Of a DNA stretch of 64,000 nt, positions 50,171-58,586 are shown in pieces. This DNA is from Chloroflexota bacterium (GTDB taxonomy: Bacteria; Chloroflexota; Anaerolineae; B4-G1): the NCBI GenBank assembly GCA_012514315.1, contig JAAZAN010000091.1, positions 25,146 to 89,145 of the forward strand, read 5' to 3'. The translations under genes were made by a program, and so were the position numbers. Positions within the stretch are counted from its first letter, which is position 1; each line of letters starts with the position of its first letter. A model generated the notes under the pieces. The model was not told the DNA's origin. It was given only the letters and a program-made list of their open reading frames with translations, and did not search any database.

Positions 50171-51556
50171 CTAGCCTCGAGCTAACTCCTCATCGATCTT
50201 GGGGCACACATTGGTAGCGGCTTGTTCCGCAGTCTCCTCCCCAATGAAGACCAGATCGATCTCAGCCTGGGCGATGCCGCTGATCTTGTCGAACTTCTCA
50301 CCAGCGCCTGGGACTCTCAGCAACCCAGGCTCGGTGGCCAACGTGATCAGCGGTTCAAGGCCCAATTCACGGTTCTTCTCCGTGGCAAAGATGTGCAGCA
50401 GCTGCTTCAGAGATGGCACCATCGGTTGGGCAGCCTGGTTCACCTGATCCAGGATGAAATCGCGCATGTACAGCCAGGCGACGTTGGGGCGCGTCGTCTG
50501 CGTGGACATGCCCCAGCACCAGAAATGCTCATACCACACCCTGTTGCCGTCTGGGGCCTTAGGGGAAAGGACGGCTCCCCAGTTGAAGCCGGTCTCGTCC
50601 CGAGCCGCTTCGAACGCGGGCACATCCCAGCAGTTGCCCAGATACATTGAGACCATGCCGGTCTGGAACGCATTCTCCGGCCCCTGCAACGCCTGGGCCT
50701 CGGTAGATGGCAGCGTCGTCTCATCAATCAGCACCATATCCGCCCAGTACTGAAGCGCCTCATACGCCTTGGGATCGGTCAAGGTGCACTGTGTCTCATC
50801 CTCATTGAATAGATCTCCACCGTTGGACCAGATCCAGTAGAGCCAGGGCACGAACCACAGACTGTAGACGAGGCCCCACCGGTTGGGCACATCGGTCAGT
50901 TCCTGAGCCGTCGCCCTCATATCGTCCCAGGTCCAGTCAGACGTCGGGTAGTCCAGTCCGGCCGCATCGAAGTGGTCAACGTTGTAGTAAAGCGAGATCG
51001 GTCCGGGCATAAACCCCTGGCAGAATGCGTAAACGCTGTTCTGCCACGCGCCGCCATCGAAAGCCGCGGGCACCAGATCATCCTTCTTCACCTTGTCATC
51101 CGCCTCGAAGAACGGGTCCAGATTGACGAGAGCGCCGTTCGCTGCATAGGGCTGGATATACCCCTCCCACATGTCATACAGATCAGGCATCGTCCCGGCA
51201 GCGATAAGCGTCTGGAGCTTCTCGAAGTAGCTCTGCCCTGCCGGAACCGTGTCCTGCTTCACGGTGACGCCAGGGAAGTCGACGACCCACTCCTCATTCC
51301 ACTGGGCCCGATGGTCCACGTCTTCCGGGCTCGAGCAGCAGAGCAGAATCGTGAGTTCGCCTTCCTCGTAGCCCGGGGCTGGTTCCATCGTCGTCTCGAC
51401 AATCATAGTCTCCCTGACCACAACTGTCTGTTCAACCGGAACCTCGACCTCTCTGACCTCGGTCACCACCTGAGGGGCACAGGCCGACAGCGCCAGCCCG
51501 GCGGAACCCGCCCCCATCAGCTTGAGCAGATCACGACGCGACATTTGTTCAGACAT
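50171..51556 (-). CDS. Extracellular solute-binding lipoprotein of CUT1 ABC transporter with Tat-type signal
   Basis: MSEQMSRRDLLKLMGAGSAGLALSACAPQ (SRRDLLK twin-arginine motif + lipobox Cys); SBP family 1-like body. Confidence 0.9.
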   Translation of the reverse strand: MSEQMSRRDLLKLMGAGSAGLALSACAPQVVTEVREVEVPVEQTVVVRETMIVETTMEPAPGYEEGELTILLCCSSPEDVDHRAQWNEEWVVDFPGVTVKQDTVPAGQSYFEKLQTLIAAGTMPDLYDMWEGYIQPYAANGALVNLDPFFEADDKVKKDDLVPAAFDGGAWQNSVYAFCQGFMPGPISLYYNVDHFDAAGLDYPTSDWTWDDMRATAQELTDVPNRWGLVYSLWFVPWLYWIWSNGGDLFNEDETQCTLTDPKAYEALQYWADMVLIDETTLPSTEAQALQGPENAFQTGMVSMYLGNCWDVPAFEAARDETGFNWGAVLSPKAPDGNRVWYEHFWCWGMSTQTTRPNVAWLYMRDFILDQVNQAAQPMVPSLKQLLHIFATEKNRELGLEPLITLATEPGLLRVPGAGEKFDKISGIAQAEIDLVFIGEETAEQAATNVCPKIDEELARG

Positions 51557-51708
51557 TTCCGTCCTCCTCATCGAGATACATATCCTGCTGACCTGCGTCA
51601 TCTACGGTCAGCCGCACACCAGAGGCCCCCATACGGGACCAAGCCCACCGCGATATCATCGATCGAACCTCGATGTACACCTCCTTCCTGTCTACCCCAA
51701 CCGCTCTC

Positions 51709-54700
51709 TCAGTAACGCACGCGGATCAACATAGATCCAGTGACATTGTCAAGACGTATTGTCTCTGTCTCAATGTTGAAATTCGAATGCTCAACACCAT
51801 TTACCCAGACTGATCGCATCGGCCTACACTCAGGATGCCGCAGCCTCAGAAGAATCTGCTCCGGCAGATTCCTGGTTGGCGAATCTAGATGGACCTCGAT
51901 CGATCCCGTCGCTACGTGCGAGACGATATTCAGACTCACCTCGCCGAAATGAGTCATAGCCCGTCGTATGCGGATCGTCTTTCCATCCTCCAGCCAATAG
52001 CGCGGAACCGCTTGGCCAACGAACAACGTATCTCCGTGTTCAGCCAGGAACATCAACCGCAACCACCAAGTTGATAGCGCCTCATCGGACGACTTGAAGT
52101 GATCGCCCTTCCAGTCCGCCAACGTAGGCAGCGGGTGTTCAGTTAACATCATCGTGTCGGGGTAGAACGCCGACGCGAAGGGATTGAAGTAGGAGCGTAG
52201 ATAGTGCTTGGGCTCATCCCTGGCGAGGTAGATCAGCGGGAATATGAGCAGATTCGGCTGCATCGAGAAGCCACCCCAACTGAACCACTGTCGATCGAAA
52301 TCCTCAGTCTGATAGCCGTACTGCTTGGACAGGAAGAGGTTATCCTCGTAGTCCTCGATAATCCAGCGAGCAGCCGGCTCATCGGGGGCGATAATCCCAC
52401 AATATATCAAGTGAGCGGCCCCTTCCAGGACTTCACGGAGCCAGCCGAAATCGCGCCCGCGCCGCTGCAATCGATCGGGGAAATGGGGGACCCACGTCCC
52501 ATCTCGCAGCCGGACTACGGGTGAGCGCGCACAGGCCTCGAAGAACCCGTCCCGCAGGTCGTCACCATAGGCCGCCGAATCATCACGCAACCGGCTGGCC
52601 TCTGGGTGACCAATCTCAGCTAGGACATCCGCCGCCGAGCACATACCCTGGTAGGCATACGCGTTGGTCGAGAGCCACGTCCAATAGTCGGTGACATCCT
52701 CCAGCGATCCTGTAGGCAGGAACCCATAGTCGATCGGCCGTCGCCCGCCCTCTCCAATCACCATCGTCGCCCGACGCTCGCGCGTGATCCAGTCACACCC
52801 CTTGATCAGTGCAGGCGCCGCTCGTTCCAGCCAGGCACGGTCGCGCGTGAGCCGATAGTGCTCCGCAAGGCACCACAGGACCCATCCCTGGTTGCGGTTG
52901 TAGCCAGCGACCTCGTAGCCGCCGGAACCATAGAAGACGCCTTCGGTGCTCTGGAAGTTTCCGGGCAAAGGCGCTGTACCCTGGTACTCAATGTAGAGAT
53001 CCAGACAGCGTTCCGCCTCTGCGTGATACCCACGCCGATCCAGGTCCGCAATGACCATGCACCCCTCATCGGGAAACGATCCGTAGTGGAACCCGCCGCA
53101 CCGCGCCACATTGCGGTCCGCGCTCGGTTCGCGGTCGTTGATCACCAGCATGTGCATCAAGTGCGTCCGGTAGAAGTTGTTGAGCGTCTCGTTGGGGGTC
53201 TCGATCTGCGCCCCCTCCGCCGTCCGACGTCGCCAGAACTCGATGACGCGTTCCCGATCCTCGTCATACGACAACGCACTCAGACGGTTCAGCTCTTCCT
53301 GCTCGGTCAGATCAATGAACGGCAGCTTGATAGTGAACGTATGGGCGCTGCACGACGGCACCGAGAACTCGTAGGCCACTTCCCCATTCCCATTGCACAG
53401 CTCTCCAACGGCGCCTATGTCTATGCCGTAGCACATTCGGGTCGCGGACGGACCATCCGCGTAGACGAGTCCATCCCGCGCTTCCAGCTTCTGCGGCCCC
53501 TGCCCATCCACGGTCGCCGTCAGGGGCAATCGTACCTCAACCGGCCCAGCGCTCCGGTTGGTGACCTTGATACGCATCATAGCGACAACCGGATCATCGC
53601 CCTCCATCCGATCGTTCAGGATATCGCCTTCCAGCCAGGTCGCGTATGCCTCCTGTTCATAGCACAGACTGCCATCGACCCAGGCAGTGTGAATCACAGG
53701 CAGATATCCATCAAGAATCGACCGGTCACCTGACGCCGTCTGGGGAAGGCCAAATCCATACCGCAGTTCTCTGCCATCCCAACCCAGTCGGGGCGTATCC
53801 TTACCTGGAACTCTACGGATGAAGTTCTCACCCAGGAAGACCTCTCCGTTCGGCTCGACGCCGAACTTCTGCCGGCCGCCCTCACAGCCCAGCACGAAAT
53901 AGAACTGGCCTTTGGTTGGCATATCAGCCCAGGCCCGCTCCCACGTTTGCTCCGGCAATTCGCCAACGCGCTGATACAGCGTGGAGTCGTGTGACTGCTC
54001 CCAACTCGCTTCGTACGCCCGCAGGCGTATACCGAGATCGGCGCGACTCACGAGAACTCCCAGATCACGGATATACACCGGTTCCCGCAACGCCTCATCG
54101 ACCGACACAGAGAGACTGTGCACTGCAGAGCGCACGGTGAGGATCGTTCGATCATACGAGTTCGAGTCTTCGGAATGCGCATATCGGGCGCCGATCCTCA
54201 CACCGCCCGTGTCCTGACCCGCAGTGGCCGATTGCCAGACTCCCGACTCCTGTACACGTGTATCCGCCGTCAGCGGAGTGACGCTCAGAACCTCGCCATT
54301 GAACGCCTCGGCGTGACCGTCCCACACCATCTCATTTCCATCAGGTGAACACCACTCGACAACAAGCTCAGCGTCGCGCCACGTGGAGTCTGTGTAGACG
54401 TGAACCTGCCTCAGCCCGCATTGTGGCAGCCCGAAATGGAGTCGCAGTTTGATGGTCCTGCGGAACTCAGCCGGAAAGTCATGCTCGGAAGGAAACTCGT
54501 TCAGATTGAGCGGGCGAAAGGTGAAGTCCAGCACATGGTCGTTCGCGGTGAATTCGCAGTCCGCCGTCTGCCAGCGACCGTTCGTCCAGTCATCGATGGC
54601 CAGCCAGCCCTCACTACCGGAACCGACATCGGCGCCTTTGGGCACGCGGACCTTGGGCCAAGTCTGTTGCCAGTATTCGAGCCGGACACTCGCTCCGTCC

Positions 54701-54852
54701 GGACAACAGCCTGGATCAAAACGGGCCACCACGCGACACACATCGCGTGGATCATCCCACCAGAGCTCATAGTCATGTTGCGACGTCCACCGCTGGGAGG
54801 CTGCAAAGGGGCTGACGTCAACGGCGTGTTCCACAACCGATGATTCGGTCAT
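51709..54852 (-). CDS. Large six-hairpin (alpha/alpha toroid) glycosidase-like protein
   Basis: 1047 aa; AGYNRNQGWVLWCLAEHYRLTRDRAWLERAAPALIKGCDWI; YWTWLSTNAYAYQGMCSAADVLAEIGHPEASRL; no obvious signal peptide. Confidence 0.72.
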   Translation of the reverse strand: MTESSVVEHAVDVSPFAASQRWTSQHDYELWWDDPRDVCRVVARFDPGCCPDGASVRLEYWQQTWPKVRVPKGADVGSGSEGWLAIDDWTNGRWQTADCEFTANDHVLDFTFRPLNLNEFPSEHDFPAEFRRTIKLRLHFGLPQCGLRQVHVYTDSTWRDAELVVEWCSPDGNEMVWDGHAEAFNGEVLSVTPLTADTRVQESGVWQSATAGQDTGGVRIGARYAHSEDSNSYDRTILTVRSAVHSLSVSVDEALREPVYIRDLGVLVSRADLGIRLRAYEASWEQSHDSTLYQRVGELPEQTWERAWADMPTKGQFYFVLGCEGGRQKFGVEPNGEVFLGENFIRRVPGKDTPRLGWDGRELRYGFGLPQTASGDRSILDGYLPVIHTAWVDGSLCYEQEAYATWLEGDILNDRMEGDDPVVAMMRIKVTNRSAGPVEVRLPLTATVDGQGPQKLEARDGLVYADGPSATRMCYGIDIGAVGELCNGNGEVAYEFSVPSCSAHTFTIKLPFIDLTEQEELNRLSALSYDEDRERVIEFWRRRTAEGAQIETPNETLNNFYRTHLMHMLVINDREPSADRNVARCGGFHYGSFPDEGCMVIADLDRRGYHAEAERCLDLYIEYQGTAPLPGNFQSTEGVFYGSGGYEVAGYNRNQGWVLWCLAEHYRLTRDRAWLERAAPALIKGCDWITRERRATMVIGEGGRRPIDYGFLPTGSLEDVTDYWTWLSTNAYAYQGMCSAADVLAEIGHPEASRLRDDSAAYGDDLRDGFFEACARSPVVRLRDGTWVPHFPDRLQRRGRDFGWLREVLEGAAHLIYCGIIAPDEPAARWIIEDYEDNLFLSKQYGYQTEDFDRQWFSWGGFSMQPNLLIFPLIYLARDEPKHYLRSYFNPFASAFYPDTMMLTEHPLPTLADWKGDHFKSSDEALSTWWLRLMFLAEHGDTLFVGQAVPRYWLEDGKTIRIRRAMTHFGEVSLNIVSHVATGSIEVHLDSPTRNLPEQILLRLRHPECRPMRSVWVNGVEHSNFNIETETIRLDNVTGSMLIRVRY

Positions 54853-54892
54853 ACGACTCCTTTCCGACAGATGGTAATATGGAGATAGGTGT

Positions 54893-54913
54893 CCCTCAGC
54901 GGTTCTCTGAGGG
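54893..54913. promoter_or_regulatory. Inverted repeat CCCTCAG-N7-CTGAGGG in divergent intergenic region (candidate operator)
   Basis: Perfect 7-bp arms read directly; between the start of the - strand operon (54852) and the + strand regulator promoter (54929). Confidence 0.5.
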
Positions 54914-54928
54914 CCGCGGCGCCTGGGT

Positions 54929-54957
54929 TTGACGATGGTTCAGGCACGTGCTATGAT
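54929..54957 (+). promoter_or_regulatory. Sigma70-type promoter of the regulator gene
   Basis: TTGACG-N17-TATGAT. Confidence 0.6.
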
Positions 54958-55070
54958 GGGTCCAGATCCACTCGATAATGGACCTGGGCCATATGCCGCC
55001 CACCTTTAATCATATCGTATCGTGTGGCGTGCGTCCAGGTCAGAATCTGTTCAGATATTGTCCACCGCCT

Positions 55071-56294
55071 ATGCTGATTGAGGAAATAGAACAAGAACTC
55101 CGGGATGCGCTGTCGCGTCTGTACGATGCCAGTTACGAGCCATCCGACGTGCTATATAGCCTAACGGGTAGTGAGCGCCGGGATGGCGCATTGGGTGTTC
55201 AGTCCGCCATCATCAAGGCAATCGAGGATCTGAAGCCGCATGACTCCGCACCGACATCGGCTCAGGTAAGGCAGCTTCACGGCCTATTGCACAATCGGTT
55301 CATCCTGAAGCTCACCCAGGAAGAGACCGCCGAGCGTATGCATATGAGTCTGAGTAGCACGCGCCGCGCACAGCGCACTGCCGTGCACACGCTAGCACGC
55401 GTACTGTGGGAACAGAGCCAGCCTGGTGGACAAGCCATAGCGGAAGCTGACCAGCTCGATGATGCCCAAAACGGAGAAGCTCTCGACATCCAGGCGGCAG
55501 ACTGGCAGTCTCAGACCAAGCAGGAATTGGCATCCCTGCGAGCCAGCGCGCCGGAGACCATATCCGACGTCGCAGAGACAATCAATGGCGTGCTTGCCCT
55601 GGGAAAAGCCATTGCAGGCCGGGACGGCCAGCATCTGCAGGTCGGCTTTGTTCAGCCTCATCTGACGTCAGCCATCCATCCATCGGCGTTGCGACAGGTG
55701 CTGATCAGTGCGATCAGACGGATGAGCCGCTATGCGCCAGTTGGAGACATCGCGATCTACGCGGGACTGGAAGACGGCGATGTGAAGATCACGATAACGG
55801 GCGCCGTCCAGGCGGGCCAAACACCCAGCGAGAGCGATCTGATCACCGATATTCTGTTACCCGATGGCACGGACATCGGCGCAAGAATCGATGATCAACG
55901 GGTATTCCTCTGGATCGAAGCTCCATCAGTCGGTAGAATCACCGTACTGGTCGTCGACGACAACGCGGACATGATCCGCTTCTATCGCCGGTCCACGGAA
56001 GGAACACGGTATCACATCGTCCATCTGGAACACGGGCAGGAGCTATTCGAGGCGATGGAGAGTCTTGAGCCCGACATCATCGTGTTGGACGTGATGCTTC
56101 CCGACACGGATGGCTGGGAGCTGTTGATGCGTTTGCACGAAGACCTGGTGACACGCCCGATCCCGGTGATTATCTGCTCCGTCGTCCGCGAACGCGACTT
56201 AGCGCTCTCACTGGGCGCTGCCGAGTACCTCTCGAAACCGGTTCGACGTCGCGAGTTCATTGAAGCATTAGATCAGGTGCTTCCCCCAACTTAA
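55071..56294 (+). CDS. Response regulator with N-terminal sigma70-r4-like HTH, degenerate HATPase-like middle and C-terminal REC
   Basis: RFILKLTQEETAERMHMSLSSTRRAQRTAVHTLA; ITVLVVDDNADMIRFYRR; PDIIVLDVMLPDTDGWELL; YLSKPVRRREFI. Probable start MLIEEIEQEL. Confidence 0.8.
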   Translation: MLIEEIEQELRDALSRLYDASYEPSDVLYSLTGSERRDGALGVQSAIIKAIEDLKPHDSAPTSAQVRQLHGLLHNRFILKLTQEETAERMHMSLSSTRRAQRTAVHTLARVLWEQSQPGGQAIAEADQLDDAQNGEALDIQAADWQSQTKQELASLRASAPETISDVAETINGVLALGKAIAGRDGQHLQVGFVQPHLTSAIHPSALRQVLISAIRRMSRYAPVGDIAIYAGLEDGDVKITITGAVQAGQTPSESDLITDILLPDGTDIGARIDDQRVFLWIEAPSVGRITVLVVDDNADMIRFYRRSTEGTRYHIVHLEHGQELFEAMESLEPDIIVLDVMLPDTDGWELLMRLHEDLVTRPIPVIICSVVRERDLALSLGAAEYLSKPVRRREFIEALDQVLPPT

Positions 56295-58470
56295 GGAGTG
56301 TGCGGGAGGCGCTTACCGAACAGCGCAATAGTTCATTGAGCGTCAGACCTCTATCGATAGCCATCAGGAAAAACGGCGTTGCGAGCGGTTCGTCGGCAGG
56401 ATCCTGCGCAGAAAGAAAGAAGACGGGCACGTCGTCCGTACTCTGGCTCCGGACGATCTCGTCAAGAACGCGCCAGCCGTCGAGATCTGGCATCACAATG
56501 TCGAGTAGAATGAGATCGAACGCACCGGTCTGCACTTCGGCCAATGCCTGCGCGCCGTTTGACGCGACCTCTACGTCGAGCCCGCGATCGCAGGCGTGTA
56601 GCATGCGCGTGAGCAACTGCAGCACATCGGGATCATCATCCACGACCAGAACGCGTTGAACCGGGTCGCCAACCGCCTCGATGGCCCTCTCCAGATCTGC
56701 TCGCGTAACCGGCTTGGTCAAGTGTCCTCGGGCGCCTGCCTCGAGGGCACGCTCCGCAGGTCGAGGCGCCTCACACAGAATGACGGGGGTGGCAGGCGCC
56801 ACGTCCAGAAGCGACTTCATCGCAGCACGCAGGTCCTCCTTCTCGAGTGCGTTGAACAGCACAAACTGAGATGGACACTGCTCCAGCGTCTCTCTCAGGT
56901 CATCCAGATCAGAAACCTGCACAAACTCGATGGCATCTCCCTGGTGCGCGAACTCCGGGTACAGCGCCCCGACCGGGTCATAGACGGCGATACACGGCCG
57001 TACCAGATCGCTGACCGAGTCCGGCCGGCTGGTTAGGAATGCGCCCTCACGCCACTCCCAGTCGCTCCGGATGTGATGTCCAGGCCTGGCCACGTGCTCG
57101 ATCGGCGGTGACACTGGCAGAGTAAAGAAGAACGTGGTCCCTACACCCGGTTCACTCTCCAGCCACATACGGCCACCGTGAAGCTTCACGAACTGCTCGC
57201 TGATGCTCAGCCCAAGACCGCTCCCCCCGCTATCACGCCACAGCTCACTCCGACCCTGGCTGAACGGCTCGAAGATCCGCTCTTTGTCTTCGGGGGAGAT
57301 GCCCGGCCCCGTGTCCGCCACACTGACGACGACGCTGTGATCCTCTTGTAACACCGTTACGGATATTCCCCCGACCTCCGTGAACCGGGCTGCGTTACTC
57401 ATCAGGTTCAGGATCACCTGCTGAATTCGAACTCGGTCGCAATACACTTCGGGCAATTCGGCCGGCACGCGCACATCCAGAGCCAGGCCCTTCTTGTTCA
57501 GAAGAGGGGAAACAGCCGTTACACTCCGGTCAACAATGCGCCTCAGATCGACGCGCTCGCGGTGTAGCAGCAGACGCCCTGCCTCCATCCGGGTCAGATC
57601 CAGAACATCGTTGATCATGTTCGATAGGTGCTCGCAGTTGCGGTGCACCACCTCAAGGTCCTCTCGCATCTTGGGCGAAGGCGCCACAGTATAGATTTCT
57701 GGGCTCTCCACCATCAGATCAACCAGACCGATGATCATGTTCAGTGGAGTACGGAACTCATGGCTCACATTGGCCACAAACGTCGTCTTAGCCCGCTGCG
57801 CCTCCTCCGCAATCTGCCGCAAGGCAGCGGTTCGTTCGTTGGCCAGCGCAAGCTGGCGGTTGGCATGAGCCAACCCCTCCAACGCTCGTTCCAACTCCTG
57901 CTTGCGATCCTGAGCCTCCAGCAGAAACTCCTGTGCCTGCCGAAAGTACTCATCCAGCCACTCGGCGAGTTGGTTTGTCGGCCTGCGTGTCGCGATCGCA
58001 ACGGCCACCATCGCCCATATTCCCACCAACGTCACCACTCCGATGGATGGATCGATCACAGAATGAGGCGCAGCGAGGAGGAGACCAATGACCACAGCTG
58101 ACTCCAGAACGGCCGTCGTCACGGCAGCTGCGAGCCCGATCAGCGGAACTGCCAGTCCCACAGGGATCGCCGCCAGGGTCAAGGCCGCTGGAATCTGCAT
58201 CCACAAGCCCGTGCAGAAAGGGGCAGCCACCGCCGCCAGAATGGCGGCCCAGCGTCCCCACGCAGCCCGCCAGACTGTGATCAGCCAGCCCACCCCGGCC
58301 AGGCCAGACAGGAGCAGAAGCAGCGTTCCCATACGATCGACTGTCTCCCAGGGAAGCAGGAGCGTCTGCGTGCCAATATACAGGAGCGCTCCAACGATTG
58401 GCATAGCGACAAGCACCCATCGTGGAGATAGTTGGAGCTCAGATCTCAGACTGGAAGTGGATTCATTCAT
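56257..58470 (-). CDS. Membrane hybrid histidine kinase (HisKA-HATPase-pseudoREC-REC)
   Basis: FVANVSHEFRTPLNMIIGLVDLM; NLMSNAARFTEVGG; DTGPGISPEDKERIFEPFSQG; VLVVDDDPDVLQLL...FDLILLDIVMPDLDGWRVL. Confidence 0.92.
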   Translation of the reverse strand: MNESTSSLRSELQLSPRWVLVAMPIVGALLYIGTQTLLLPWETVDRMGTLLLLLSGLAGVGWLITVWRAAWGRWAAILAAVAAPFCTGLWMQIPAALTLAAIPVGLAVPLIGLAAAVTTAVLESAVVIGLLLAAPHSVIDPSIGVVTLVGIWAMVAVAIATRRPTNQLAEWLDEYFRQAQEFLLEAQDRKQELERALEGLAHANRQLALANERTAALRQIAEEAQRAKTTFVANVSHEFRTPLNMIIGLVDLMVESPEIYTVAPSPKMREDLEVVHRNCEHLSNMINDVLDLTRMEAGRLLLHRERVDLRRIVDRSVTAVSPLLNKKGLALDVRVPAELPEVYCDRVRIQQVILNLMSNAARFTEVGGISVTVLQEDHSVVVSVADTGPGISPEDKERIFEPFSQGRSELWRDSGGSGLGLSISEQFVKLHGGRMWLESEPGVGTTFFFTLPVSPPIEHVARPGHHIRSDWEWREGAFLTSRPDSVSDLVRPCIAVYDPVGALYPEFAHQGDAIEFVQVSDLDDLRETLEQCPSQFVLFNALEKEDLRAAMKSLLDVAPATPVILCEAPRPAERALEAGARGHLTKPVTRADLERAIEAVGDPVQRVLVVDDDPDVLQLLTRMLHACDRGLDVEVASNGAQALAEVQTGAFDLILLDIVMPDLDGWRVLDEIVRSQSTDDVPVFFLSAQDPADEPLATPFFLMAIDRGLTLNELLRCSVSASRTLLKLGEAPDLMLQ

Positions 58471-58586
58471 GACAACTCTCACTGAAGCAGAACGGGGAGG
58501 CAATCTGTGCAGAACACAGTTGGCGGCGCGATGCCGAAGCAGGAGGGAGTGTATTGCTCTAGAGTTCGAACCTGTGCCAACGCACC

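Noticed and set aside
52858-53733. + strand 291-aa ORF
   Set aside because: Antisense within the six-hairpin glycosidase-like gene; no recognisable motifs.
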